Shown here piece by piece: positions 34,845 to 45,259 of a stretch of 53,469 nt of DNA (the first letter of the stretch is position 1; each line of letters begins with the position of its first letter). A program made the translations under genes and the position numbers. Origin of the DNA: Rhizobium sp. Q54 (GTDB taxonomy: Bacteria > Pseudomonadota > Alphaproteobacteria > Rhizobiales > Beijerinckiaceae). The notes under the pieces were generated by a model. That model ran no database searches, was not told the origin of the DNA, and saw only the letters and a program-made list of their open reading frames with translations. The DNA lies in assembly GCA_945878875.1 (NCBI GenBank), contig CAMCUC010000016.1, positions 1 through 53,469 on the forward strand, in the 5' to 3' direction.

Positions 34845-35048
34845 ATGGCGAGCATTGACGAAGATCCGTTCGGCGCCCCGGTGCGCAAGAAAATCATCCA
34901 TGAGCTTGGCGAGAATCTCGACATTCTATCTGCGCATGAATTGCGCGAGCGGATAGAGCTTTTGCGTGCGGAGATCGCTCGGCTGGAGGCTGCGGCCGAG
35001 GCCAAGGAGGCTTCGAGGCGCGCGGCGGATGCTTTTTTCAAGGCGTGA
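34845..35048 (+). CDS. DUF1192 family small protein
   Basis: 67-aa cytosolic protein of the alphaproteobacterial DUF1192 family. The pattern is diagnostic: IDEDPFG start, HELGENLDILSAHELRERI, ELLRAEIARLEAAAEAKEAS coiled-coil and AADAFFK end. Function is unknown; the helix suggests dimerisation. Start ATG 34845 follows GAGGAG by eight bases; an 18-codon extension upstream is not family-typical. Confidence 0.88.
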   Translation: MASIDEDPFGAPVRKKIIHELGENLDILSAHELRERIELLRAEIARLEAAAEAKEASRRAADAFFKA

Positions 35049-35053
35049 GACTA

Positions 35054-35188
35054 CCCCTCATCCGCCCCTTGCTGACGCAAGGCGCACCTTCTCCCGCAAG
35101 GGGAGAAGAAGGAAGAGGCCATGCTGATCGTGTGCGCCCTTCTCCCCTTGCGGGAGAAGGTGTCACGCGCGAAGCGTGACGGATGAGG
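35054..35188. repeat. Rhizobiales palindromic repeat element, copy 1 (MITE-like)
   Basis: A 135-bp element with inverted ends (CCTCATCCG ... CGGATGAGG) and an inner large stem built of CTTCTCCCGCAAGGGGAGAAG and its complement. It is about 75-80% alike by eye to 38293-38433; part of its right arm is found inverted at 43515-43555. No ORF or transposase is inside. Confidence 0.8.
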
Positions 35189-35249
35189 AGTCTTGCGTAA
35201 CGACATTGATTACCATTCACCCTATGTTAAGGATTATATGCATTAAATA

Positions 35250-35352
35250 AGCCGTCCCGGATTTCGGGGCACTTGAGTGGCTCCTGTCCACTTTGTCTGA
35301 CGCTAACCTGTTGCCAACTTCAAAGAGCCGCTCCCCCCGCGGCTCTTTTTTT
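35250..35352 (+). ncRNA. Candidate small RNA with C-rich loops upstream of rcdA
   Basis: Three consecutive stem-loops end in a strong intrinsic terminator that belongs to no visible gene: GTCCCG/CGGGGC (35254-35270), GAGTGG/CCACTT (35275-35293) with loop CUCCUGU, and the terminator with loop UCCCCCC. CUCCU is a perfect anti-Shine-Dalgarno core, and exposed C-rich loops plus a U7 tail are typical of Hfq-dependent alphaproteobacterial sRNAs. An AT-rich stretch (35222-35250) could hold the promoter but no clean -35/-10 pair is seen. It could also be the leader of rcdA that is terminated early. Confidence 0.5.
35322..35352 (+). terminator. Intrinsic terminator upstream of rcdA
   Basis: AAAGAGCCGC (35322-35331) pairs with GCGGCTCTTT (35339-35348) around UCCCCCC, followed by further T to 35352. 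It lies 274 bases after DUF1192 and 135 bases before rcdA, so it probably ends a separate short transcript. Confidence 0.85.
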
Positions 35353-35486
35353 GCGTCGCTGCCCGAGGCTCGTGCGGGTTAAGGTTAACGGAGCTTTAAA
35401 AGCACAAGCGCGCGTTCCCGCGCTAGGATCGACCCAGATAATCGCATTGCCTTCGAGGCCCCGCTCGTCGGGGCGACGTTTAGCGG

Positions 35487-36017
35487 ATGGGTCGCAACAT
35501 GCTTTCAATCGAAGACAACACCGTATTTTTCGGTGAGAAACTTGCTTCCTCCGATGCGTTCAAGTCCCTGTTTCGGGAGGGGATGCTGCTTGTTGAGGAA
35601 TCTGCTGAATATCTCGATGGACCCGGTCGCCTTGAATCGCGCAGTCTCGCCCGCGCTGAGGCGCTGGCCTATGCCTCCGAGAGCATGCGGCTGACGACGC
35701 GGCTGATGCAGATGGCGTCGTGGTTATTGCTGCAACGGGCTGTCAATGAGGGCGAGATGAGCCTGACGCAAGCAGGCGCCGACAAGCACAAAGTCAAGCT
35801 GACGCGGCAGGAATCGGCCACTGACGGATCGCTCTTCCAACGTCTGCCGGCGCGGCTTCGCGATCTCGTGCAACAATCCATGCGTTTGCAGGACCGGGTG
35901 ATCCACCTCGATCAATTGCTCTACGCGAGCCCGGCGCAGAACGCGGCTCCCGCGCAGATGCCGCTTGAGGGCCAGCATGCGTTGCTGCGGCGGGCGTTCA
36001 CCTCGCCCGTGCGCTGA
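35487..36017 (+). CDS. rcdA: RcdA family protein (DUF1465), regulator of CtrA degradation
   Basis: Cytosolic 176-aa helical adaptor of the RcdA/DUF1465 family. In Caulobacter RcdA, with CpdR and PopA, brings substrates such as CtrA to the ClpXP protease at the cell pole. The family core is well conserved: REGMLLVEESAEYLDGPGR, LAYASESMRLTTRLMQMASW, LLLQRAVNEGEM and a C-terminal helix QSMRLQDRVIHLDQLLY. The start is either 35487 or ATG 35499 (LSIEDNTVFFGEKLAS); neither has a strong ribosome site. A shared bidirectional terminator with rpmE follows. Confidence 0.9.
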   Translation: MGRNMLSIEDNTVFFGEKLASSDAFKSLFREGMLLVEESAEYLDGPGRLESRSLARAEALAYASESMRLTTRLMQMASWLLLQRAVNEGEMSLTQAGADKHKVKLTRQESATDGSLFQRLPARLRDLVQQSMRLQDRVIHLDQLLYASPAQNAAPAQMPLEGQHALLRRAFTSPVR

Positions 36018-36040
36018 AAGCTCCGCCGATCGAACACATA

Positions 36041-36073
36041 AAAAAACGGCCGGGGAAAACCCGGCCGTTTTTT
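36041..36073. terminator. Bidirectional intrinsic terminator between rcdA and rpmE
   Basis: AAAAAACGGCCGGG and CCCGGCCGTTTTTT form a perfect 14-bp stem around GAAAA. Both strands end in a T run, serving the converging rcdA and rpmE. Confidence 0.93.
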
Positions 36074-36092
36074 AGTCACTGGAAACAGCCGC

Positions 36093-36320
36093 TTACTTGC
36101 GGGCGCCGATGCTGCCAAAGCGCGCGTTGAAGCGCGAGAGGCGGCCGCCGCGATCCAGCAGCTGCTGGGTTCCGCCGGTCCAGGCCGGGTGAGTCGTGGG
36201 GTCGATGTCGAGGTTCAGGGTCGAACCTTCCTCGCCGTAGGTGGACCGGGTCATGAACTCGGTTCCGTTGGTCATCACGACCTTGATCATGTGGTAATGG
36301 GGATGAATGTCGTTTTTCAT
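36093..36320 (-). CDS. rpmE: 50S ribosomal protein L31
   Basis: 75-aa ribosomal protein of the large subunit. It starts [20 protein letters not shown] and contains [20 protein letters not shown] and [11 protein letters not shown], the standard alphaproteobacterial L31. The zinc CxxC motifs found in some L31 proteins are absent, which is normal for this subtype. The start at 36320 follows from the family; an upstream continuation of the frame is not coding. Divergent from the ABC exporter gene. Confidence 0.95.
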   Translation of the reverse strand: MKNDIHPHYHMIKVVMTNGTEFMTRSTYGEEGSTLNLDIDPTTHPAWTGGTQQLLDRGGRLSRFNARFGSIGARK

Positions 36321-36453
36321 GGCGGTTAAGTCCTCGCAACAGCAAGCTACGGGGCGTGACCGCAGCAAAATCAGGATTGGCCGGTCGTATACATGAGGGC
36401 GGGCCGGGAAACAAGGCGAGCCCATTCCGTCGCGGCGCTAAAAGTCGTAGACA

Positions 36454-38280
36454 ATGGCTATGACTGATGACGCCTATCACGACAGCGCCGCAGGACGGCG
36501 CCCCAGGGCTTCGCTGAAAGCCCTGCTTCCGCTCATTCCCTACGCCCTGCGATATCGCGGGCGTCTTTTGAGCGCGCTCGCCGCCCTTAGCGTGGCTTCA
36601 GCCGCCACGCTCACCGTGCCGGTGGCCGTTCGGGGCATGATAGACAATGGTTTTTCAGCCGAAAGCGCAGGCGTGATCGACCTGTATTTCGGGGCCATGA
36701 TGGCCGTGGTCGGCGTTCTCGCGCTCGCTTCGGGCGTTCGCTATTACCTTGTGATGACGCTGGGCGAGCGGGTCGTCGCCGATTTGCGCCGCGATGTGTT
36801 CGCGCATTTGCTGAGGCTTGATTCGGCTTTTTATGACACCGCCCGCACCGGCGAGCTGGTGTCACGCCTTACCGCCGACACCACGCAGATGAAATCGGCT
36901 TTCGGCTCCTCAGCCTCGGTGGCTTTGCGCAATCTGTTCATGTTCGTGGGCGCCATCGCCATGATGGTCTACACCAGCCCCAAGCTGTCCGGGCTTGTGC
37001 TGATCGCCATTCCGCTCATCGTGCTGCCGCTGATGGCGTCTGGCCGGTCCGTGCGCGAGCGTTCGCGCCGGGCGCAGGATACGCTGGCCGAAGCCTCCGC
37101 CTTCGCCTCCGAGAGCCTTGGCGCCGTGCGCACGCTGCAAGCCTTCACGGCGGAGCCCGCCGCCTCCAGCCGTTTTTCCTCTGCCGTAGAGGATTCCTAC
37201 GAGGCCGCCCGCCGCACAATGGCTGCGCGCTCGCTGTTGACTGTGGTTGCGATCTTTCTGGCCTTCGCCAGCGTCATCGCAGTTTTGTGGCTTGGCGCGC
37301 AGGATGTGCTGGCGGGGCGCATTTCGGGCGGTCTGCTGTCGCAATTTGTGCTCTACGCCGTTTTTGGCGCCAGCGCGCTGGGCCAATTGTCGGAAGTGTG
37401 GAGCGAGATTTCCTCAGCCGCAGGCGCTGCCGCCCGCATTGCCGATCTCTTGGAGACGGAGCCCAAAATCGTGGCGCCTGCCGCGCCGCTGGATTTGCCG
37501 AGGCCCGCGCGCGGCGAGATCGCGTTTGAGGGGGTGAGCTTTTCCTATCCCACGCGGCCTGAAGTCGCCGCCGTTCATGATCTGACGTTCGCCGTGCGCG
37601 CTGGGGAAACCATCGCCATCGTCGGCCCCTCGGGGGCGGGCAAATCGACCGTGTTTCAATTGCTGATGCGCTTCTACGATCCCCAGACCGGGCGCGTCAG
37701 CGTCGATGGACTGGATGTTTCGCAGGTTGACCCGGCGCAATTGCGCGCACGACTTTCGCTTGTGCCGCAGGAAGCTGCAATCTTTGGGGCGACGATCGCA
37801 GAGAACATCGGCTATGGCCGCACAGACGCTGATCGCGCGCAAATCATTGAAGCAGCGAAGCGGGCGGCTGCGGATGAGTTTATCGCCAACCTGCCCAAGG
37901 GCTATGAGACGCGTGTGGGCGAACGTGGCGTCACGCTGTCGGGCGGCCAGCGTCAGCGCATCGCCATCGCGCGGGCCATTTTGAAAGACGCGCCGATCCT
38001 GCTGCTCGACGAGGCGACATCGGCGCTCGACGCCGAGAACGAGACGCTGGTGCAGGCCGCGCTCGAAAACGTGATGGGCGCCCGCACCACCATCGTCATC
38101 GCTCACCGGCTGGCCACAGTGCTCAAAGCTGACCGCATTCTGGTGCTGGACGAGGGCCGCGTGGTCGAAGAGGGCACGCACGCTTCCCTGGTCGCCCGCG
38201 ACGGCCTGTACGCAAGGCTGGCGCGGCTGCAGTTTGACGCCGGGGCGAAGGCGTTGGCGGGTGTAGCAATTAGCGAGTAG
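36454..38280 (+). CDS. ABC exporter, fused permease/ATPase (MsbA-like)
   Basis: 608-aa homodimeric half-transporter. An N-terminal six-helix membrane domain (about residues 20-330) is followed by an ATPase with Walker A GPSGAGKST, Q loop PQEAAIFGATIAENIGYGR, signature LSGGQRQRIAIARAIL, Walker B ILLLDEATSALD and H loop IAHRLATV. The type fits lipid A or lipid/drug exporters; the substrate cannot be told. It stands alone between rpmE and a palindromic repeat, upstream of pal. Confidence 0.92.
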   Translation: MAMTDDAYHDSAAGRRPRASLKALLPLIPYALRYRGRLLSALAALSVASAATLTVPVAVRGMIDNGFSAESAGVIDLYFGAMMAVVGVLALASGVRYYLVMTLGERVVADLRRDVFAHLLRLDSAFYDTARTGELVSRLTADTTQMKSAFGSSASVALRNLFMFVGAIAMMVYTSPKLSGLVLIAIPLIVLPLMASGRSVRERSRRAQDTLAEASAFASESLGAVRTLQAFTAEPAASSRFSSAVEDSYEAARRTMAARSLLTVVAIFLAFASVIAVLWLGAQDVLAGRISGGLLSQFVLYAVFGASALGQLSEVWSEISSAAGAAARIADLLETEPKIVAPAAPLDLPRPARGEIAFEGVSFSYPTRPEVAAVHDLTFAVRAGETIAIVGPSGAGKSTVFQLLMRFYDPQTGRVSVDGLDVSQVDPAQLRARLSLVPQEAAIFGATIAENIGYGRTDADRAQIIEAAKRAAADEFIANLPKGYETRVGERGVTLSGGQRQRIAIARAILKDAPILLLDEATSALDAENETLVQAALENVMGARTTIVIAHRLATVLKADRILVLDEGRVVEEGTHASLVARDGLYARLARLQFDAGAKALAGVAISE

Positions 38281-38292
38281 GCAGCAGAAGAA

Positions 38293-38433
38293 CCCCTCAT
38301 CCGCCCTTTGCTGACGCAAGGCGCACCTTCTCCCGCGCACGGGAGAAGGAAGAGCCATTTTCAGCATGGACACCTCTTTCTTCCTTCTCCCCTTGCGGGA
38401 GAGGGTGGCGTGCGAAGCATGATGGATGCGGGG
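38293..38433. repeat. Rhizobiales palindromic repeat element, copy 2 (MITE-like)
   Basis: A 141-bp relative of the 35054-35188 element: it starts CCCCTCATCCGCCCTTTGCTG, shares GACGCAAGGCGCACCTTCTC and CTTCTCCCCTTGCGGGAGA, and ends in the inverse GATGCGGGG. It fills most of the gap after the ABC exporter gene. The rest of the gap to pal (38434-38678) holds TTAACC strings at 38514 and 38579, possible half-sites for CtrA, and no gene. Confidence 0.8.
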
Positions 38434-38678
38434 TTTCTACTGCCTGCTGGCCACTCGCTACTCGCCTCCTCCCCGCCCCGCCTCATTCCCGCCACTAACC
38501 TCCCGTTAACCAGTTTTGGCGTTTGCTTAAATGCAACGCTTCGAAACAAGCTTCCGGCAGGGTTGATGGAACCTTCGCTTAACCATCTGATGGCTTATTC
38601 ACTGACACGTCCGCCGGCGCTTGTGCGTCCGGATTACGAATTCTGGACCCCAAATCCGGCAGCACAGGAGTTCCCGGC

Positions 38679-39191
38679 ATGACTATTTCCTCCAGCGCGC
38701 GCGTCATTCGCATCGTCGCCGCTTTGACAGCAGCGCTTGCAATTGCGGCCTGCTCGAAAAACCCCAATGACGATCCGAACGCGCTCGGGCTCGCAGGCGC
38801 CGGCGGCGCCGGCTCGGCTCGCCCGGGCACGCAGCAGGATTTCGTCGTCAACGTCGGCGACCGCGTCTATTTCGAAACCGATTCGGTGGAATTGACCCCC
38901 CAGGCTCAGGGCATTCTTGAAAAGCAGGCGCGCTGGCTGGCGCAATATCCCAGCTACGTGATCACCATGGAAGGCCACGCCGACGAGCGCGGCACGCGCG
39001 AATACAATTTCGCGCTCGGCGCCCAGCGCGCAGAAGCGGCCAAGACCTATCTGGCCGCCCGCGGCGTGCCCGCCAGCCGTCTGCGCACGATCAGCTATGG
39101 CAAGGAGCGCCCGGTGGCGGTCTGCAACGACATCTCGTGCTGGTCGCAGAATCGCCGCGCCGTCACCGTGCTCGGCGGCGCCGGTTCGTAA
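38679..39191 (+). CDS. pal: Peptidoglycan-associated lipoprotein Pal
   Basis: 170-aa outer-membrane lipoprotein of the Tol-Pal envelope system. The lipobox LAIAAC places the lipidated cysteine at about residue 24. After a Gly/Ala-rich linker the OmpA-like domain has VYFETDSVELTPQAQGILEK, EGHADERGTREYNFALGAQR and the peptidoglycan-binding NRRAVTVLG end. Normally tolB precedes pal; here the preceding gene is an ABC exporter and a repeat, so pal starts its own unit. An intrinsic terminator follows, separating it in part from cpoB. Confidence 0.95.
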   Translation: MTISSSARVIRIVAALTAALAIAACSKNPNDDPNALGLAGAGGAGSARPGTQQDFVVNVGDRVYFETDSVELTPQAQGILEKQARWLAQYPSYVITMEGHADERGTREYNFALGAQRAEAAKTYLAARGVPASRLRTISYGKERPVAVCNDISCWSQNRRAVTVLGGAGS

Positions 39192-39217
39192 GCAGATTTC
39201 TGCCTTGATAATCTCAT

Positions 39218-39253
39218 CGACCGCCGCAAACCTTTGTTTGCGGCGGTCGTTTT
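39218..39253 (+). terminator. Intrinsic terminator after pal
   Basis: CGACCGCCGCAAAC and GTTTGCGGCGGTCG form a perfect 14-bp stem around CTTT, followed by TTTT. Confidence 0.88.
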
Positions 39254-39392
39254 GCGTTCATATTTGCAAACAAGGCGGGTTTGCGCCTGATTTTGGCCAT
39301 CGGTTGGTCTATGATTGCTAGCAATTCCGGCAAGGCTGCCGCTCCTGGTTAGCTCGCGCCAAACCGCCCGTTCGCAATTGGATGCCGCCCGC

Positions 39393-40310
39393 ATGACCTT
39401 TCCGCGCAGCCTTTTCTTTTCCGCCATGCTGATCTGCGTCTGGCTTCCCCCGGGGGCAAATGCGCAATTGTTTGGCTCGTCGTCGCCGCCCCCGGTGGAT
39501 GTTTCGTCCCTGATCCTGCGACTCGACCGGCTTGAAAAAGAAGTGCGGTCGCTGACCGGCCAGCTTGAACAGACTCAGTTTGAATTGCGTCGCCTGCAAG
39601 ATCAGAACGGGAACCCCTCAAGCGGCCAGCCGGAGACCCGTACGCCCGGTCGGCGCAGCGACATGCTGGACCCCTCCCAAAGCCAGCCTCCGCGCTCCGC
39701 TCTGGAGGGTCGCCCGGGCATCTCCGGTCCCTTGGGCGGCGCGCTGGTTGAGACGATCGACGATCCCAACGCCCCGCTTGATTTGATGAGCCCACGCCGT
39801 CCCCGCCAAAATGGGAACCAAACCGGCAATCTTGCGCCCGGGCCGGCGCCGCTTGGCTCCACGCCGCCCTCGTCCCCCATCGCTCCGGCGGCGTCAGCCA
39901 GCCTTGCGCCCGCCCAGCCGGTCGCGGCGGGACCGCGCGGCGAATATGAGGCGGCGATTGCGCAAGTGCGCGCCAACCAGCTCGATGACGCCGAATCGAG
40001 CCTGAAGGGGTTTCTGGAGCGCTATCCCAACGGGCAGCTCGCGCCCGGCGCGGCGTATAATCTGGGCGATATTTATGCAAGGCGTGGTCGCCATCGGGAA
40101 GCCGCCGAACAGTTTTTGAAGATTTCGACCGATTACAGCAAGTCCTCGCAGGCGCCGCAAAGCCTGCTGCGTCTCGGGCAATCGCTGGAAAAACTCGGCG
40201 CCAGGGAGCAGGCCTGCGCAGCGTGGGGCGAAATCGGGCGCAAATATTCCAACGCCAGCGCCAATATCAAAGCCGGCGCGGATCGCGATATGAAACGCGT
40301 GCAGTGCTGA
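39393..40310 (+). CDS. cpoB: Tol-Pal system protein YbgF/CpoB
   Basis: Periplasmic 305-aa coordinator of outer-membrane constriction and peptidoglycan synthesis. It has a signal peptide (RSLFFSAMLICVWLPPGANA), an N-terminal coiled coil (LRLDRLEKEVRSLTGQLEQ), a long Pro/Ser-rich linker (about residues 75-185), and a C-terminal TPR domain with EYEAAIAQVRANQLDDAESS, YPNGQLAPGAAYNLGDIYA and SKSSQAPQSLLRLGQSLEKL. The ATG at 39393 gives a proper signal peptide; a TTG 26 codons earlier does not. Its stop overlaps tilS. Confidence 0.9.
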   Translation: MTFPRSLFFSAMLICVWLPPGANAQLFGSSSPPPVDVSSLILRLDRLEKEVRSLTGQLEQTQFELRRLQDQNGNPSSGQPETRTPGRRSDMLDPSQSQPPRSALEGRPGISGPLGGALVETIDDPNAPLDLMSPRRPRQNGNQTGNLAPGPAPLGSTPPSSPIAPAASASLAPAQPVAAGPRGEYEAAIAQVRANQLDDAESSLKGFLERYPNGQLAPGAAYNLGDIYARRGRHREAAEQFLKISTDYSKSSQAPQSLLRLGQSLEKLGAREQACAAWGEIGRKYSNASANIKAGADRDMKRVQC

Positions 40311-41341
40311 GCGAAAGTTTCCCGTTGGAAAATCGCGACAGTCTGCTCGCGCCTTTATTGCGCGCCGGCAAAGTCCTGCTGGCGATCTCCGGTGGTCCCG
40401 ATTCGACGGCCCTTCTGAAACTCGCCGCAGATTGGCGCGCCGCCGACCCTGCCCGCCCCAAAATTCTAGCCGCTACAATTGACCATGGCCTGCGGCCCGA
40501 ATCGCAGGCGGAATCGCAGGACGTCGCCGCTCTGGCGCAAAGGCTTGGAATTCCCCACGCCATTTTGGTCTGGGAGGGCGAGAAGCCCATCTCCCGATTG
40601 CAGGAAAAGGCGCGCGCCGCCCGCTATCGGCTGCTTGTCGGTCACGCCCGTGAGATTGGCGCCGATTGCATCGTCACCGCCCACCATGCCGACGATCAGG
40701 CCGAGACCGTGCTGATGCGCATGGCGCACGGCAGCGGAATCGCCGGGCTTGCCGGGATGCGGCCGGTGACGATTCTGGACGGACTGTCGCTGGTCCGGCC
40801 CCTGCTCGATATCCCCAAATCCGGCCTTGTGGCTTTTTGCCACGCGCAGGGTTTGGCCTTCGCGGAAGACGCCTCAAACATAAATCCCCGCTATGCCCGC
40901 GTCCGCTGGCGTCTGCTGGCGGATACGCTCGCGGGGCAGGGGCTGACCGCCCGGCGTCTTGCCCGGCTCGCCCAGAGGGCTGCTCGCGCCGACGATGCGC
41001 TGGCGGCGATGGCGCAGACGCTGGCGAAGGAGGCGGTTACGCGCGGGCCTGAGGGTACGAGCGTGAATTTTAGCGCTCTGCTGGCGGGGCCGGAGGAGGT
41101 CGGCTTGCGGGTTTTGATTGCCGAGGTGGAGAATCTGGGCGTGGCGCCTTTGCGCCTGCAACGCCTGGAGAGCGCTTTTGAGCGGCTGGCGCAGGCGCTC
41201 CATCGCGGCGAATCGCTCAAGCTGTCGCTTGGCGGCGCGCTTTTGCGGCTCGATAAAACGGGACGGCTGGAGCTTGTCAGGGAGCCTGTCCGCCAGCGCG
41301 GACGCAACGTAATGTCGCAATCTGTTCATCGCGTCGGCTAA
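40304..41341 (+). CDS. tilS: tRNA(Ile)-lysidine synthetase
   Basis: Cytosolic ATP-pyrophosphatase, 345 aa, that converts the wobble cytidine of tRNA-Ile(CAU) to lysidine so that it reads AUA. The PP-loop is ISGGPDST near residues 28-35. Further family blocks are [23 protein letters not shown] and [25 protein letters not shown] 40304 overlaps the cpoB stop by seven bases and is chosen because homology begins there; no strong ribosome site is visible. The C-terminal anticodon-binding region is shorter than in E. coli, as usual in alphaproteobacteria. Confidence 0.92.
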   Translation: MLSESFPLENRDSLLAPLLRAGKVLLAISGGPDSTALLKLAADWRAADPARPKILAATIDHGLRPESQAESQDVAALAQRLGIPHAILVWEGEKPISRLQEKARAARYRLLVGHAREIGADCIVTAHHADDQAETVLMRMAHGSGIAGLAGMRPVTILDGLSLVRPLLDIPKSGLVAFCHAQGLAFAEDASNINPRYARVRWRLLADTLAGQGLTARRLARLAQRAARADDALAAMAQTLAKEAVTRGPEGTSVNFSALLAGPEEVGLRVLIAEVENLGVAPLRLQRLESAFERLAQALHRGESLKLSLGGALLRLDKTGRLELVREPVRQRGRNVMSQSVHRVG

Positions 41342-41378
41342 AAGCCGGTCTTTAATGCAGATCGGCGGGGCGCTTCCC

Positions 41379-41407
41379 TTGGCAAGGGGGCCAGTCGAGC
41401 CTAGATT
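41379..41407 (+). promoter_or_regulatory. Promoter of ftsH
   Basis: TTGGCA is followed after 17 bases by TAGATT, a good sigma-70-like pair, lying between tilS and ftsH and giving a leader of about 70 bases. It lies inside the in-frame upstream extension of ftsH and so supports the ATG at 41484. Confidence 0.5.
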
Positions 41408-41483
41408 ACATCAATCAGTAAGCGGTGCGAGGTCCGGCACAAGTTCCGGCGCATCCTTCAACAGGATCTACGGCAGGACCGCA

Positions 41484-43397
<1,914 letters not shown>

Positions 43398-43403
43398 GTG
43401 AAG

Positions 43404-43429
43404 AAAAAGCCCCTCGCGGGGCTTTTTTT
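43404..43429 (+). terminator. Intrinsic terminator after ftsH
   Basis: AAAAAGCCCC (43404-43413) pairs with GGGGCTTTTT (43418-43427) around TCGC, ending in seven T. It lies seven bases after the ftsH stop. Confidence 0.93.
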
Positions 43430-43514
43430 ATGGGTTGGTCTGTTTTTTCGCTGCAATCTGGACCGCGCGCACCTTGGGATGCCGCAAAAAGAGCGCTCGA
43501 GGCCGCGCGGCACT

Positions 43515-43555
43515 CTTCCTTCTCCGCTTGCGGGAGAAGGGCGCACACGATCAGC
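43515..43555 (-). repeat. Partial, inverted copy of the palindromic repeat
   Basis: Read on the minus strand, GCTGATCGTGTGCGCCCTTC and the following CTCCCGCAAG match the inner right arm of the 35054-35188 element almost exactly. A CTGGACCGCGCGCACC string at about 43457 precedes it. Confidence 0.65.
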
Positions 43556-43564
43556 GTTGAGCCA

Positions 43565-44383
43565 TTACTCCCATTCCGCAGGCCGCGCCTCTTGCAGGCG
43601 CCCGCCTATGCGCACAGGCGCGATCATTGTGGCGAGCCCGCTGGAATCGGTTTCAATCGCCACGCCGCAGAGCGTTGCGGGGCCTTCAGCGGGCTCGAAG
43701 CGGCCAGACGAGATGCGGCGGGTGAAGCGGTTCAGCGGTTCGGCTTTTTGCATCCCGATCACAGAATCATAATCGCCCGTCATGCCCGCGTCGCTCATAT
43801 AGCCGGTGCCGCCGGGCAGGATTTGCGCGTCCGCCGTGGGCGCATGGGTGTGCGTGCCCACCACCAGCGAGGCGCGACCGTCGGCGAAATGGCCCATCGT
43901 GTATTTTTCGCTCGTGGTCTCGGCGTGAATGTCGATGATGGCGGCGTCGCAGGCGCGGCCCAGCGGGCAGGCTTCAAGCTCGCGGTCGGCGGCGGCGAAG
44001 GGATCGTCGAGTGGGTCCATGAAAATGCGGCCCATCAGGTTCATCACCAGAACGCGGGCGCCGTTTTGCGCCTCGATCAGATTGGCGCCGCGCCCGGGCG
44101 TACCGGGCGGGAAATTGGCCGGGCGGATCAGGCGCGGCTGGCGCTCGATGAACACAAGCGCCTCGCGCTGGTCCCAGGCGTGATTGCCCAGCGTGATGCA
44201 ATCGGCGCCGCTGGCCAGAAATTCCTCGCAGATCGATTCGGTGATGCCAAACCCGCCCGCCGCGTTCTCGCCATTGACGACGACAAAATCGAGCTTCCAG
44301 CGGCGGCGCAAATCAGGCAGCGCGCCCACAAATGCATGGCGCCCGGCGCGGCCCACGACGTCGCCTACAAACAGAATGCGCAT
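43565..44383 (-). CDS. TIGR00282 family metallophosphoesterase (YmdB-like)
   Basis: 272-aa cytosolic di-metal phosphodiesterase of the YmdB/DR1281 family; B. subtilis YmdB hydrolyses cAMP in vitro and influences biofilm development. The metal-ligand motifs are in place: GDVVGRAGR (Asp8), VNGENAAGG, TLGNHAWDQ, DIHAETTSEK and VVGTHTHAPTADAQILPGG. It probably forms a transcriptional unit with the 5-FCL gene 27 bases upstream. Confidence 0.92.
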   Translation of the reverse strand: MRILFVGDVVGRAGRHAFVGALPDLRRRWKLDFVVVNGENAAGGFGITESICEEFLASGADCITLGNHAWDQREALVFIERQPRLIRPANFPPGTPGRGANLIEAQNGARVLVMNLMGRIFMDPLDDPFAAADRELEACPLGRACDAAIIDIHAETTSEKYTMGHFADGRASLVVGTHTHAPTADAQILPGGTGYMSDAGMTGDYDSVIGMQKAEPLNRFTRRISSGRFEPAEGPATLCGVAIETDSSGLATMIAPVRIGGRLQEARPAEWE

Positions 44384-44410
44384 GAAAAGTCCTTCTTCGT
44401 CGTTCTCATT

Positions 44411-45004
44411 CTAGCGCCAGGCGAGCGAACAATCGATCAGCTCGCCCTCGGTCAGGATCAAATCGAGCGGCTGGTCGTGTTCTTCTTCGGGGACGCGGGC
44501 GATCTCTTGCGCGGCAAACGCAATGCCGATGGCAGGCGCGGACCGGCTGGCGCGGATTTGGGCGAGTGTGGCGTCATAATAGCCCCCGCCATAGCCGATG
44601 CGATAGCCGCGCCGGTCAAAAGCGGTCATCGGCGTGAAGATAAGGTCGGGCTGAACGCTGCGCGCGCCGGGCGCGGGCTCGGGAATGCGCATCGCGCCCT
44701 CGACCAGCGCCTGCCCCTGCTTCCAGGCGCGAAACGTGAGCGGCTCGCCCATGGCGCCCGCGCAGGGCAAAGCGACGATGATCTCGTGGTAGGTGAGCGC
44801 CTGCGCCATCAGCAGCGTGTCGGGCTCGGTGCCCACGGGCCAGAAAATGGCGACGGAGCGCGCAAACGCCCGCCGCGCCAAAGCCACGCCCTCAATCGCC
44901 AGCCTTTCAGCGAAAGCCTCGCGCGTGGCCGCGTCGACCTGCGCCCGAAGCGTAAGTGCGCTGCGGCGCAAGCTGTGTTTGGAAAGCGGATCTGACTCAC
45001 CCAT
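44411..45004 (-). CDS. 5-formyltetrahydrofolate cyclo-ligase
   Basis: 197-aa ATP-dependent enzyme converting 5-formyl-THF to 5,10-methenyl-THF (YgfA/FAU1 family). Near the N-terminus the substrate/ATP-binding Lys-Leu-Arg region appears as SKHSLRRSALTLRAQ. The C-terminal family motif is RRGYRIGYGGGYYDATLAQI, and IGIAFAAQEIARVPEEEHDQ follows. In proteobacteria this gene typically lies downstream of zapA and the 6S RNA gene, as it does here apart from the inserted cassette. Confidence 0.93.
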   Translation of the reverse strand: MGESDPLSKHSLRRSALTLRAQVDAATREAFAERLAIEGVALARRAFARSVAIFWPVGTEPDTLLMAQALTYHEIIVALPCAGAMGEPLTFRAWKQGQALVEGAMRIPEPAPGARSVQPDLIFTPMTAFDRRGYRIGYGGGYYDATLAQIRASRSAPAIGIAFAAQEIARVPEEEHDQPLDLILTEGELIDCSLAWR

Positions 45005-45051
45005 GCCGGCTGGCTACCACAAAGGCGGCGGGCATGGGAGTCGAAGGCGAG

Positions 45052-45210
45052 AAGTGCGGAGCCACATGAGCCGTGGGACATCGATCCCGGGTGCCTACAA
45101 AGTAGGTGGGCGCCGTGTGCTCAGGTCCACGGACAAGAACAGGGACAGCTCCCTAAAGATCGATAAGGCCCCGGAAATTGTGATCCACACGTGAACCGCA
45201 GCCCCGCCCA
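45052..45210 (-). ncRNA. ssrS: 6S RNA
   Basis: 6S RNA mimics an open promoter and binds sigma-70 RNA polymerase in stationary phase. The call rests on position (between zapA and 5-FCL, its standard place) and on sequence and fold. The ends close as GCGGGGCT with GGCTCCGC (including wobble pairs). The interior is rich in possible stems such as GGGAGCTGTCCC, CCGTG/CACACGG and the CCTAC/GTAGG hairpin. The 3' segment CACCCGGGATCGATG is the kind conserved in alphaproteobacteria. A -10 element TACATT (45219 to 45214, minus) lies just upstream. Ends are approximate. Confidence 0.7.
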
Positions 45211-45259
45211 TGCAATGTAGGGCGGATCGGGGGGGATTGCTAGCGGGATTAGCGACGTC

